A DNA stretch of 64,000 bases from Solenopsis invicta (GCF_016802725.1 NC_052670.1:15963641-16027640), one strand, 5' to 3'; numbered from the stretch's first letter, positions 11,687-25,251 are shown. Notes: generated from the letters alone by a model not told the origin. Numbers and translations are program-made.

Positions 11687-13580
11687 TACATATGATATCA
11701 TGTGATACATACCAAGTTTACAAATAATTAAATGTTTTGGAAAATATACATTTTGAGAAAGTAAAGCTTGAAACAAATATTTTAGAATAAAAAAATGTTA
11801 TATTTTTAAGTAATTTTTGAATATTAGTAGACATTTGTATTCCAACTGGATTTTTATCCCATTTGGAGCAGTCTAATTAATGAATAAAAATAAATGTAAT
11901 ATATGTGAGACTATTTCTTTTCTAATTGATTATCGCTAACCCGCCTTTATTAATACATAACATATATTTTTAGAATAATCATAAAATATTTTCAATATTT
12001 TTCTAAAATATTTATATAATATTTTTTGAAAATATCTAAAAAAACATTTCCCGTAATATTCTAAATATTTTATATTTATTGAAATATTTGTAGAATATTA
12101 TCGAAATATGCATAGCCAAGCTATTTCTAGAAAAATTTCTCAGTGTCGACAATTTATTTTTGAGACCATCCCGAAATAGCTTGGAACGTTAACATTTCAC
12201 GATGCATATTTCCTATATGTTTATTTGCATTCAAAAATAGGCGCGACCGTGAACACCAGAATTTTTAATAAATACATTGATTAATCGTTTAATCCTACTA
12301 CGCATCGAGCGTAAGCGCAGCGAGCAGGTCCATTCATTGCTGAAGCACGCGATCACGATCGTACGCGCCCAGAAAAATGCATAATAAACTTGTTTAAAAG
12401 TAAACCTCTATATAAGTTGTATTAAAAAACATTTAATTCAGATTATGTGTAATGTATCATGGAAAACAATTGTGATGTTTGTTCTTTCTCATTGTTATTG
12501 CAACAAAGAAACAATCAAATAAAACAAAAAAAACCAATTTTATTTAAATTTTTTATCATTTACGTTTCGTAAAATATAAATAAAAACTATAAATAAATAA
12601 ATAAATACTTGAATTCGATTTGTTTTCATTCAAACATCTAATGCTCTCCTCAATTACAACTGTTCGTTAGCATCAGTAATAAACAAATTTGTGCAAAGTA
12701 TATTTTATTTTTTAAATCGTATTCTTGTTTCTAATATCATATTGTTCTTGCAACAAGCTCGATCACATTATTTGAAAGCTATTTATTCTTATAGTTATAT
12801 AGATTAAAAATTACATAAAATCGAAAGTGCGCTCGACTCATATTCGAAGCTCACTTGTTCCGCATTCGTAGGCAATAGTGTATATGAGAGCTCGGTGGAT
12901 CCCAGATCAATCAAATGACGGAAATAAATGAAGTAAGTTAGGATAGTTTTGTAAGTGAAATATTATATCCATAGGGCATACCTCTAAATGTAATTCAAAC
13001 TTCAATGAAAGTGAAATGTTTAGCTTGTCTTACCTAATCTATATTCTAATTAACACTTTGTCACAGCGACAGAGAAATGCCAATTGCCTGTACACACAGA
13101 CGGATCTGCTATCCACAAAGGTAACATAAGTAAAATGAATAATAAATGCGCTACAGCAGATCCGCCCGCCTGTACAGACACCGGCATAAATTGGCAAAGA
13201 GCAAAGAAAGAATAATCCTCGGAATAATCCTAATGCAAGGATATTTAGTGTTAAACGGGCGCAAAACTCTATTCTTTAAATAAAATAAAATTTGTTTACA
13301 ACTAAGAATATTTTTTCACTTTGTTTTAAAAATAATTTAATTTATTCTTTTTGTTGGAGATTAAATTATTCTTGGCGTTATTTTAAGCATAAAATATTCT
13401 TGAGTTAAAGCATGTTTACATTTCTTTAAGGATTCATTTTTATGTGATTTGAAGAGGAACATTTGTATGCTTACAGCCTTTCAAATTTAAATATAAATTA
13501 AACAATTACTGATACATTGAATTTTAAATTAAATTAAAAAAAAACTTTTAAAACTATTGTTTTAACATATAATTATTCTT
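11687..13580. other. Intergenic, no gene seen
   Basis: AT-rich. One local inverted repeat is visible around 13105-13180 (cggatctgct paired with agcagatccg). No reading frame, RNA gene or transposon protein can be supported. Confidence 0.5.
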
Positions 13581-13680
13581 AGATAACACAGAACATTCTA
13601 TGGATATCTATGAATGTTCCATAGATATTCGAATGTTCATAGAACGTTCATAGACATCCATAGAACGTTCTGTGCTATCT
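13581..13680. repeat. 100-bp near-perfect palindrome of GAACGTTC units
   Basis: Two ~39-bp arms (starting agataacacagaac, ending gttctgtgctatct) pair almost perfectly. The motif GAAC(A/G)TTC with tctatgga/tccataga is repeated inside the arms, so several alternative hairpins are possible. It looks like a foldback MITE or a small structured RNA gene. Confidence 0.75.
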
Positions 13681-14334
13681 ATTATACATTTAATATATTA
13701 TTTTATTAATAAAACTTATTACCAGAATTGCTAATTATTTTATTTGTTACTATTATCCAATTTATTATTCCGTTTTAGAAAACAGCAATTATGCTTTTTC
13801 CATCTGAAAAAGTGCATGTTAAATCGACGCTTTTTTATAATACTGATTGGTTCTTCCGCTGTGTTCACTTTGTGAGCTGCTGTTATCGCGGAGATCGCGT
13901 TTTGATAGTTATGTGTATCAAGGTTTAATAATGTAATATTAAGTTTGTGTAATTTATAGGAAATTATTTAATATTAAAAGCTTTGTAGCGCGCGCGTAAC
14001 GCGCGCCTGTTTTGTCTACTGTTATACAAATCTCGTATTTATTTTCTGAAAATAGTTACAATTGTTACTTAAATAATAGAATTTACTGCTATTAATGAAT
14101 TCGATGTGAATACTGCTTTCAGAGGTCATTTGTGGAAAACCAATATCTATCCATAATCCTAAAAAGTATTTGAGAAAGAGCGAAAATAATAATGATGATG
14201 ATGATGGTGTAATGTTGGTGGTGATAGTAATAATAATAGAGACTATTAATGACGCGAGGAAAAAGTTAAGTATACACGAAACTCTAGACATGAATATTTA
14301 ATAGATAACTAAGTCCTTTTAATAATTCTTACTG

Positions 14335-14454
14335 TTTTAATGCACAAAAACATGGCGCTGCTAAAGATAGTAACAATTAGGTTTTGTATAGAAATTATTC
14401 AATTTTTCTCATTACTTTTCCTATCTAGCAGCGCCATGTTTTTGTGCATTAAAA
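14335..14454. repeat. 120-bp inverted repeat (29-bp exact arms)
   Basis: The arm ttttaatgcacaaaaacatg... (14335-14363) is repeated exactly in reverse complement at 14426-14454, separated by about 60 bases. It is compatible with a short foldback transposon or a hairpin precursor. Flanks are AT-rich. Confidence 0.75.
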
Positions 14455-14949
14455 ATTTTTTGAAAATACAAATACTGCCACTTGAGTTTTGTAGAAAAAG
14501 TATATTCTCTTTATAACAGGCGCACTTTAAAGATTTCATATATTTTTTTGAACAAACGCATATTATTTTTATTAGATTACACAATTTCAAGATATTTATT
14601 TTAAGTAAATACCACTTAGGTTTGAATAAAAGATTTTGTAGAAAATATTAATACATACATTTTAATTAAAAAAATAAAGACTTTTAGGCGTGCGCGCACA
14701 AAAACAGGCGCCTTTATTTACCTTTTTTTGAAAAGGTAATTTTATATTAATTTCAAATATTTTTGTACATTGATAAAGATGATGAATGAATGATATGTAC
14801 CGTGAATAAAGATAGTCTTTGATTGCTGACAACATTACAAGATGTACCTTCTATTTTACTATTGAAGTTGATGTTTTAATATATCTTTATATTTAGTATA
14901 TTTACTACCTACCAACTTTTTCTAAAAATAATATATAAATATCTTTAGC

Positions 14950-16890
14950 ACTCCTAAGCTATTGCTTTTTCCTAACTTGCATATCATCACTTTCAAACCA
15001 TTTACTAGATGATCGTTTTCTACATACTTGTAAAGTGACTGTTTTGGATACATGAAACGTGATGAAATACAGCATTCATAACTTTATACTCTTGACCAAA
15101 TATTAATACTTTATTTGTCGGAACAGCAGTTAAATTTAATTTTTGTGATACCTTCTCTAATACACCGTTTTGTAATAATAATAAAATTAAACGGATAATA
15201 AGTATCTCTTTGGTTCGTGTTATTTCATCTTTAATTGACACATTTTCTTCACAACGTTCACACGATTTCTCAGAATTAAATAAACGTAAAAATGAAATAT
15301 TCAGTAAATCAAGATTAATATTTTTTTTAGGTTTTAGGTAATATTTATTAGGTTTTAGGTTTTTTAGGTAATATTTATTAAGGTTAATATTTTTTTCTTC
15401 ACTTTGCTAATAGGAATTGAAAAGATAACATTATTATGAGTATTAACATTTATGTAACTACATCTTTTACATCGACTGGTAGAAATAACTTGATGCTCTA
15501 CCAATTTTTTTATACAATCATATTTTGTACAAAGAGCGTTAAGAAAATCAAATGCGTTTTGTATCAGTTGAAAAATACTCTCCTAAATCTTTTCGTATCG
15601 CACAGGTATTCAAATTGCGCATTCCGCTTTTATATCGATGCGTTAATGTACTTAAAACATCCAAATTATCAAAATTAAACAATTGTTTTTAATACTATTT
15701 AAATTGAATATACATTGGAATACAGCATTCGCATAGCATGAAATTTTGTCAGTATTTTGAAAACCATGTATAACCCAATTTCCAAAACTCTGTTGAACTT
15801 CTTGAACTGACTGTTGAACGAAAATAATTGTTTTCCTTAATGTCCATGGCACATTTTTAACTTTACGGTAACTTTCTTTTGATACATTAATAATTTAAAT
15901 TTCTGGTTTATATAACTTTTTTAAACGATTATATTTGATAATCGTTTCTTCACTGGCTACTACAGACGAAGGCTCATAATTAATCAAATGCAATCCATCT
16001 AAAGACGTTACTCGAGATAAAGCAACATAAGTCTGACCGCAACTAAATACTGAATTGCCTATGTCCATAATGGCATTTTGTAAATTTAAACCTTGACTTT
16101 TATGAATAGTGATACCATAACTCAAAAATAATAGAAATTGACTTCTAAAAACATATGCTCCATCCATGACTTAAAAAGTGATATTCACTCTTTGAATTAA
16201 ATATTCTGAACCAGACGGTAAAAAAAGTTTGACTTTTTCAATATAATTAGTCGACGTATCCTGTACAACTGAAATAACTGTAACAATTGTGCCATTTACA
16301 AGGCCCAAACTGGCATCAATCATTACTTTCTCTCCAATTTTAATTGAAATTTATTTGAAAAGGCCAGTTGTTCTACTATTGTCATCATTATTTAACAATA
16401 TCTTTTTAACTTTTTTTTTATACATGGAATACAGTCAATCTCATCTTCAGCAATTAATAATATTTCTTTTAAAACAATACGACTTAACATCGCAGTATTA
16501 AGAACGTCACACATGTGACAAGTAGGTAATAAACAAACGGTATCAGAAGGCAAACTTTCAATAAAATCACATATTTCGTATAATTTCGCTTCGAAAGACT
16601 CACATTTAAAAGATAATTTTCTTTTTTCAAGAATGTTGCAATCAGATTTTGTCAATAATACGAATTCTCGAGACTAATTCACGATATGATACGTCTCCTT
16701 GTTGACGCATATTGATTGTTAATTCATTATATTTGAATAAAGTAGGTAGTCCATAAATTAACAGCATTCAAGAAACCACAAAATTTTTGAATTTTTTCAT
16801 TTGATAATTTGACAAAGGTAGGTTCTTTGTATACATTGATAAAGTTTTTTTCCAATAATCTTCTTTTATACTCATGACAAACATCTTGTA
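14950..16890 (-). pseudogene. Pif1-like helicase fused to a USP (peptidase C19) domain, decayed
   Basis: Read right to left. From about 16880: remnants NLW and NELTINMRQQGD (helicase lid region). At 16655-16392: LTKSDCNILEKRKL and LPSDTVCLLPTCHMCDVLN. At 16167-15895: ITIHKSQGLNLQNAI (motif V-like) and GQTYVALSRVTSLDGLHL (motif VI). These are typical of Pif1 helicases of Helitron-type elements. After a single TAA near 15894 the same frame continues to GFQNTDKISCYANAVFQCIF (15770-15700), a USP Cys box. Then come RNLNTCAIRKDLGEYF and, in a shifted frame, FLNALCTKYDCIKKL. The His box YKVMNAVFHHVSCIQNSHF and KWFESDDMQV follow (15100-14950). Several frameshifts and stops make it non-functional. Walker motifs and a Rep domain are not found. 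Confidence 0.8.
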
Positions 16891-16899
16891 GTTAATTTT

Positions 16900-17612
16900 T
16901 CGCTACGAGGTTAGCCATGGAAATTAAGTAACTGAATAAACAAATAGATTAAATAATTGAATTAAACAAACAAATAAATAAATAAATAATAAATAAGAAT
17001 CAAAAATATTCAAAAATTAGATAAATTTCCAATTGCAATTTATTTTTATTCATTTATCTATTTATTTGATTATTCATCTACCTATTTATTAATTTATTTA
17101 TTTAATTATTAATATGAAGAATTAGAATAATATTTTAATCGGAAAAATGTTTAAAGTAAGCGCGAGGAGCCCTACGGCACGCTACGGTTCTGGGCGCTTC
17201 GGCTGAGCGCAATCTGATTGATCAACTTTAACCGTTAATAAGTCGGTAAATAATGATCTGAGCTGAAATTGGCAAAGGAACTTTTAGTTCAAAATTTTAT
17301 CCTCTTTTGCTCCCTGAAATATTTATGAAGTATTACGGGACACCCTGTATAGAGACGTACATATGTTACAAATTGAGACAAAACTAAACTGACATGTCAC
17401 TAAATGGTACTTCAGTTACTTTTCAAAAAATATTATAAACAAATTAAAATCTGCCTATAAATAAAAAAAGACAACACAATTAGAATCCCAAATATTCAAA
17501 ATCAATTCCTAACAAAAGCAATTTTGTATACTTTCTTTAACATGTACATTATTAATTTATTAATTTATTATAACAATGACGTTACTACGTCACTAATTGG
17601 GACATTTACCTT

Positions 17613-17680
<68 letters not shown>

Positions 17681-19397
17681 AAAAATAAATAAAAACATAG
17701 TAAAGAAACAAAAACATATCAGAATAATATGATACTGAATTACAAGATACATTATTTAATAATATCAAACTGATAGGAATCTTTTTGGTATCTCTTTTAC
17801 AACAGTTTTTCACAATTTTTAATATTTTTGGTTTTTTTACAATTTTTTTAAATATTGCTGCAACATTATCAAGTTATGTTGCTTAGCTATATTTTAACTA
17901 TGTTTCTACAATATTGCACTGCAATATGCAATGTTGCAACGTTGCAGCAATATTGCTGCAAACTTTTGTGTTGTATGGGAATAGTTTTCTACTCTAAATT
18001 TTGATAAGTTTTAAAAATACGATAAATTTTAAAAAGTTAATACTTTTTAATTAAATGTATAATATTCTTAAGCTAAAAAATAATTATTTATTACAATTAT
18101 AACAGAAAATAAAGTTTGTTAAAAGACTAAGTAACAAAAATAAAGAATTTCTTCTAATTTTCGACATTAACTTTAGGATTTTTTTTTACAACAATCTTAG
18201 ATTACAATTATATTTTAAAGAGAAATATTTACATAATTGTGTGTGGTAGAGTACGTTTCTCGCAAGCATATTTAAGAGTTAATATAAATAAAAAATTCTT
18301 TTTAAAATTAATTTTTAATTTGACTTATATTTAATAAAATTAATTTTATGAGTTACAAATTTTAACTTAATTCAATTTAAAAAATATAATATATTAATTT
18401 ATCTTAATTATAAAGTATTATAAAGTTCTATAATGAAGTATTGTGTATTTATTTAAAGTATAATTATAATAAATTATATTATAAAATTATAGTTAATAAG
18501 AAACATTTTTATAATAACTACTTATATTAAATAATTATCTTTTAATTTCAGAATTTTTAATTATTACACCAGATAAAAAAATACCAACATTTTAAAATTT
18601 ATTTTATTTTTAAAACTTTTATCAAAATTAGAAATAAGATAATTATCCACGGATATATGGTAATTTGGTCAAATTTGGTCAGTATAATTGAGAGTTGAGT
18701 TAGAATGTTTATAAGTAACTTTTTATATTTTTATATATACATACATTTTTTTTCTTTAAGTTCCTTCTTTTTTCTCGTTATTAATATATGATGTATTATC
18801 TTTTCATACACGTCGTATCTCTAAATCATAATTGTTGAAAAAATCATATATTTTCCCGACGTTATCAAATGTAAATCAGTACAACAGAAAGAGTATACGT
18901 TCCCAATTGTGAATATTACAAAACAGTACTCAAGAATACGACATGAGAAGCGTATACGCTTTTCCACCATTTTTGTAACATGCGTATACGTATAGTTGCG
19001 TACAGATTCTAGAACAGGCTTCCAGATGTGCGCAAAAGAAAGGTGTTCGTATCATTTCAGTATGGTCTAAGGATAAACGCGCACAAAAGAAACGGGATAA
19101 TACCATAATACAAGCGATGTTCTAACCATAGTCTCCGTGCGCTTCGAGTGAGACGTATCAAAATGGGATGATACGCAAGATATCATGTGCTGTTAGGAAA
19201 GATTTTAAAATCATCTTCTGGAATTATTGGCAACATATCGTAAACCTTTATTACTTTCAAAATAATATAAACTTGAAATTAGCGAATAATCTTAGTAATG
19301 TGCACATTAACTATAAGCAAAATATATTGAAGGTTAAATTTAAGTTGTTCTACTAGTACTGTTTTTCAACTTTTACAATTTTCTGAAGTTGATGGAT
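16900..19397. other. Non-coding, microsatellite and repeat ends
   Basis: Holds a short GC-rich island (17158-17215), a transposon-end-like motif (acgggacaccctgtatag, 17337), an (AT)n tract (17621-17678) and an element end rich in GCAATATTGC-type sequence (17880-17985). The remainder is AT-rich with no recognisable gene. Confidence 0.5.
17880..17985. repeat. Element end with GCAACATTGCAGCAA-like repeats
   Basis: Contains gcaatgttgcaacgttgcag and ends in gtgttgtatggg, closely resembling the block at 63190-63350 that ends gtgctgtatggg. Reverse-complemented, both begin CCCATACA(G/A)CACAAA, like the terminal repeats at 24340-25141. This suggests one TIR family. Confidence 0.5.
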
Positions 19398-20696
19398 TTA
19401 AAAGAATTAAACCAACAAAAATTACCCACACATTACAGTTTATTTATTCTTTGAATTGGCTCAGCAGATCACAAAATTTTTTTGTAGAATGAAAGCACAC
19501 AATATAAAAGGAAGATACAAGAGGTTTTACTAGAAAATAAAAAAAAAAGTTAAAAATTTATTTATTTTTGCTTTATGAATCTTTTAATCAAGGTTAACTT
19601 TTGTCAATTACTGTTGACGTACAATTGGCGTTCTGTAGCTCGTATGTATGAAATGAGACCGTTCCACCGTGCAAAAAACTCTAACAAACAACACTGTCTG
19701 TGTGCCATTCCAATAAAAAATCTGTCCAAAGGTTTGGTCCCTAAACAGCAGTACGTGTATAAATATCGTTTAGTGCACATAAACGATGGCAAGCAGATTG
19801 TGTGCAGTAGGGGAAAGTAGGGTTATTGTACGCACTGGGTAATTGTACACTTCGTGGTTTGGCATCTTCCCGATAAATAAAGATTATATCACGACAATAT
19901 TTGTAGGCTGAAGGTATTTTTTTAATATATAACCATACGTTATATCATTTAAAAACGTAGTTAATTGAAAAAATAAGAAAAGTAAAATCATGATTTTTGT
20001 TGCGATTTGAACGTTCAGAAAATAAGGCAATAAGTCCTTATTTTTACTTTATTTATTTAATCTTGTTATATCTAACAAAAGTACGTTTTTCCTACGTTCT
20101 TTGAGCTATTGTTTATTAAATTTAATTAAATAGTCATCAAGTAATTGTTTTCTTATCAAATCAAGACCGCCATGGACAATTTTACGCATTCATCTTGAAA
20201 AGCGTGAGACCATGTGAGACCAACTATAGTGCCACTAGTACAATATAATGCAGTGTAGTGCAGCTAAAAGATTGGACTATAATCTTATTTTTCCTCCGCG
20301 TACATTTATCCAACCGCGTGTACAATTATCCAAGGCGCGAGACATTTTTTTATTTATTCACTTGCCTCTTTTTGCTGAATATAGCATTACCAAATGAAAA
20401 ATTGTTCAATATGACAATACAGAATGATAAAAAAATGTTTAAAGTTTCTATTTCTGTACTCGTATCAATTTCAACTTCAAAAATTACTTCACTGCGATAA
20501 ATTTCCCTTAGGTGCAATTTACTTACTTTCTCCTAGTTGATAAGTTTTTTTGCAGATAGCGCTTCAATCAAAAAACAAAGACAGATGTATGCGTTGGACG
20601 AAGAGTGTTAACTTGTTGTTAGCGTTTCTCCTTACATTTCACTCCGCGTGCGAATCTGCCGTATCGACGTCAAAAAAGTCCAGGTTTAGCATCCTT
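19398..20696 (+). mobile_element. Diverged TTAA-type MITE, split by a nested insertion
   Basis: 19398-19808 and 20534-20696 together align to the full MITE at 20701-21242 with many differences. The right end (tagcatcctt) adjoins the TTAA at 20697-20700 that also borders the next copy. The element at 19810-20533 interrupts it. Confidence 0.75.
19810..20533. mobile_element. TIR element nested in the diverged MITE
   Basis: 724 bp, starts ggggaaagtagggttattgt, ends acttactttctcc, with TA at 19808-19809 and 20534-20535. Removing it restores continuity of the host MITE, so the insertion borders are secure. No transposase. Confidence 0.75.
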
Positions 20697-20700
20697 TTAA

Positions 20701-21242
20701 GAGGATGCTATAGTGACGGGAATTACCGACACATTACAGTGTTCATTAATTTTCGAATTGGCTTTACAGATCATAACATCCTTTTACAGAATAAAAGTAC
20801 GCACCAAGACAAAGTGCGGGCTGGTAAATTTTACGAGAAAATCGAACAAAAAGTTAAAAATTTATTTATTTTCGGCTCGTGGATCTGTTAACCGAGGTTA
20901 ACTTTTGTCATTTACTAACGTTCTGTAGCTCATATGTATGAAATGAGACCAGGCCGCACTTTAGAAAACTCTAACGAACAACACTGTGTGTCATTCCAGT
21001 CAAAAGCCCAACAAAAAAGTTTAACATGTAAACAGCTGTACGTGTACAAATTTCGCTTAGCGCACGTAAACAATGGCAAGCAGAGTAGTGACTGTAGTTG
21101 ATAAGTCTTTTCGCAGATGGCGAAATAATCAAAAAATAAAGACAGATTTATGCGTTGGACAAAGAGCGACAGCCTGGTCTCCCTCGAAAAATAATCTGCA
21201 ATGCCGACGTCGAGGAAGTTCTTCGGTCACTATAGCATCTTC
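20701..21242 (+). mobile_element. TTAA-flanked MITE, copy 2
   Basis: Almost identical to 2550-3095 with small indels. It is flanked by TTAA at 20697-20700 and 21243-21246, each shared with a neighbouring copy. Confidence 0.85.
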
Positions 21243-21246
21243 TTAA

Positions 21247-21403
21247 GAGGATGCTAGAGTAACAGAAAAACTTCCTCGACGTCGGTACTGCAGATTATTT
21301 TTTGAGAGAGACCAGGTTATCGCTCTTTGTCCATCACATAGATCTGTCTTTGTTTTTCAATTATTTCGCTATCTGCGAAAAGATCTATCAACTATAATAC
21401 ATT
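21247..21403 (-). mobile_element. TTAA-type MITE, inverted 3'-end fragment
   Basis: Starts gaggatgctagagtaac directly after the shared TTAA and reads as the reverse complement of the last ~155 bp of the MITE, with mismatches. It breaks off at the upstream border of the CRAL-TRIO gene. Confidence 0.75.
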
Positions 21404-21420
21404 CATTATCATCACCAAAC

Positions 21421-24400
21421 AAGTGTGACATCACGCATTACGCTTGGCAAGAATTAACTAGCGAGGATAAAAAATATGCAGCAATACATTTGAACGAGAC
21501 CGACGAGACTAGAAAGAATGCCATCAAAGAGATTAAACGATGGATTAAAGAAAATGACAACTTGCCCGCACAAATTGGTAAGAATGATAGTGGTCACATA
21601 ATAAAGGCGTTATGTTAAAATATGATCAATTAATGAAATTCAAATGCACCTCATTAATTTTGGAACAATAAAACGAAATACAACATATCAGCGTCGAATA
21701 ATGTTACTTCTGATATTCAGCTCGTTGAATGAGTTGAGGAATAATACATGTTTGAAAAAAAAACAAAAGAATAGATGATGAAAGAAAAAAATAGATTTAA
21801 AGAAATAAAATAGATATTGCACTTTCATCAATACATAAAAAAAGTAAAATTATATTAAGATATAGTATCGGAAGAGATGTGATGTATAGTGGATTTAACG
21901 AGAAACTTTATCGTATTATTACATTTTACTATTTTTTAAAAGTTTCTTATTTACTTTTTTACCTGTTCATTTTATTGAAAAAAAGAGAAAAAATCGTTTT
22001 ATATATTTAAAATATAAATATGTTTATTGTGTAACATGAATTATTATTAAAGATAAAACAAAGTTTGAATACTATTTTGTAAGATTACGACACAAAACAT
22101 GAAAAAAAAATACAATCCATTATCTTATTTACAAATAGAAGGCTAAAATGCAACAATGTTTACGTAACGAATATTATCTTTTACGTAACGAATATTACGT
22201 TTACTATATAGCGTGTCTCAAAATGCATATATTACGAGATAAACGCAAGCACATATCGATATACACGGGCAAGGCAAAAATGTGAAATAAGAAGTAGGAT
22301 TTAAAAATCTTCTATTTAAAAAATTTAAGGTGACCTCTACCCAATCAGTAGACAATGTTTTTTTAACTATTAAAATATTAAAATATTTTTAAATATTTAA
22401 AAAACGTTATAATGAAGAATAAATATTTAAAAAACATTTAAAAAGCATTGTCTACTGATTGGGTAGAGGTCGCCTTAAATTTTTTAAATAAACGATTTTT
22501 AAATCCTACTTCTTATTTCACATACTTGCCTTGCCCGTGTACATCAATATCCGCTTGCATTTATATGTACGTTACGTACATACATTATATGAAAAGATAG
22601 AGGAAAAGGACTGCACGGGAAAGACATTAATGACCGCTAGTGTAGCTGGCATTGAAACGTTTCCAAAACATTTGTTACTTTTTTCCATAAGAACTTTCCG
22701 AATTATGAAATTCAAAATTTACCACCGGAATTAGCATTACTCATAGTGAATTACGTAGAGACTGCACGGATTTATATCTCTTTTCACTCTTTTGCATGTA
22801 CATACATAACACAAAAGAGATGTAATTCGATGTAGTGTATAATGTATCAAAAATTTCAAAATTCTTCTTTCTCAAGAGTAATATACGCACTCTTTAATTA
22901 TAATTATACCTGTATAGTGTATATAATATTATATGAAAAATCTTTTATTGGTCTTAGCACTGTTTCAAATAGAATTATAACTTTATATTTGAAGGAAATC
23001 TTTAATTTTTACGCAGATAACTTTCTCATTTTACAATTTTTGAGAGTCGACAAATTTGATCTCGAAAAAACTAAATACAGAATCCGAAACTATTATAAGC
23101 ATCGGTCCAATGTACCGGAATGGTATAGCAGTAAGGATCCGTTTCAACCGGAACTGCAAGAGATACTTAATCTGGGGTAATAATCATTATTAGAAATAAT
23201 TTTTTTTAACTTTCTTTTAATATTTCTATTATATTTTAGTAATAAAATGTTTTTAATATTTCTTAGAGACAATTAGAGGTACATACAGTGTTACAATCAA
23301 GTTTCCAGAGATCTATAAGACACAGAAGGATCGCAAATACTTATTAACTTTATCACTTAATATAATACCCACTAGTTTTTTTTAACAACGTTTACATGTT
23401 TTATACATCGAATTAAATGTCTAAGAAAATTTAATGTTTCTGCACAAATTACTTTTAGTTCTCTCGTTATAATCTGTTCGATTAATGATTTTAGTTCTTA
23501 AACTTATTGTTACTCATTTTCATTACAATTTTTTTTGGAAAAAAAATTAGCTGGTATTAAATTGTCACATTGTATTGGTGTAAAACGAGAAAGTATATTT
23601 CTTTTAAAAATTCAGAAATGTTTCGTTTGCACTTAGAATATTTTTGCCCTTGCGAAAGCCGGATAGTCAAGGAAGAACGGTTTACCTTGTGCGCGCAGCT
23701 CGGCATGACCCGAGAATACACAAAATATCAAACCTAGCTAAGGTAATGTTAAAATAATGTATCGCTTGAATGATTTGTAGCGGATGCTGTCATGATAATG
23801 TATTTTTAATGTATATGTCCATTATATTTGGATGTTTTTAGATCTGTGCAATGGCCTTAGATGCGGCGATGAAATATAATGTCGCAGGATCTGTATATGG
23901 TTATACATGGTACGTAGATGTATCCAATGTAACTGCACGCCATATTTTTCAATTGACACCGTCTACGTTAAAAAATTTGGTCGATACATGGCAAAAATGC
24001 TACCCGCTAAGATATCAGAAGATTGTTCTTTTCAACGTACCAATGATCTTTGATATTGTTGTGAGGATTCTCAGATCTTTCATGACACAGAAGTTGAAAA
24101 ACAGATTTTACGTCTGCTCCCACGAGAACTGTTTTGAAGAGATTCCAACTGATGGCTTGCCTGTCGAATATGGCGGTACCGGTGAAACAATTCAGGAGTT
24201 AACAGGTAATTACGGTAAATTAAATAAATGTTAATGCAATACTGGATAATATAATATAAAAGATGTATTGCTAATGTTTTCTCTAAAGCAGGTATTGCTG
24301 GAGAAAAAAATAAACGTCTCACAATTAAGACACAACCAACCCACGTAGCACATAATGGTTTCAAATACGTTTTTAAAACGTATCCATAGTTTCATAACCG

Positions 24401-25251
24401 TAAAAAACCATTAAAAAACGTTTAAACAGAAACGTTTTTAAAACCATATTTTAAGAAACGTATTTTTTACGTTTCTTCTGTGAATACTGTAAAAAAGTAA
24501 TACTGTAACAGTTTTCTTAACATTATATAAAATAGAAATTGTTTTTAAAGTAAAAAAAATCGAGAATTTTTCTCAAGAATTTTTTCCGGAAATTTTCGAG
24601 CGGTCACTCATTCAAGTCGTAATCGTAAAAGAGTATAATTTTATATGTGTTTATATAAATAATATGCTTTAATTATATGTTTTATTTTTTCAATAACATA
24701 TATTGACTCGATATACATGTGTTAACACGAAGTGTTCACAAATCAACCATCAGGCATCAATTCGCAGCAGTCTTACAGGTCAAGCAACGTTCGGCGAGGT
24801 TACGACTTGAATGAGGGTGACCGCTAGAAAATTCCAAAAAAATTCTTCAGAAATATTCCCGAATTGTTTTTACTTTAAATAACTTCTATTTTATTTAACA
24901 TTAAGAAAATTGTTTTTGACAATTAATTAGAAATTCTAATAGAGTAGAAATTTTTTTATCCGTAAAAAACACATTTCTATAATGGTTTCTTAAACGTTAT
25001 TTTATCGGAAAAGAAACGTTTCAGTTAACGTATTTCTGAGTGGACATTTTAACGCATGAGAAACGTTTTTAAAAATCGGTAGTAAAACGTTTAGGAAAAA
25101 CGTTTATAATACGTTTTTGAAACGTATATGTGCTACTTGGGAATTATTCAAGCAACAATCGTTAAAAGTAGTTAAGAATTCTTTGAATATCAAATATATA
25201 TGAAATTATTACGTATTAAATACGTATTTAAATTAGCATGTAATTTGACGT

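Noticed and set aside
20550..20901. 113-codon plus frame over the MITE junction
   Set aside because: Spans the border of two MITE copies; no family similarity.
24755..24832. Functional 5S rRNA gene
   Set aside because: Only the internal part of 5S is present, with substitutions and without proper ends or a terminator.
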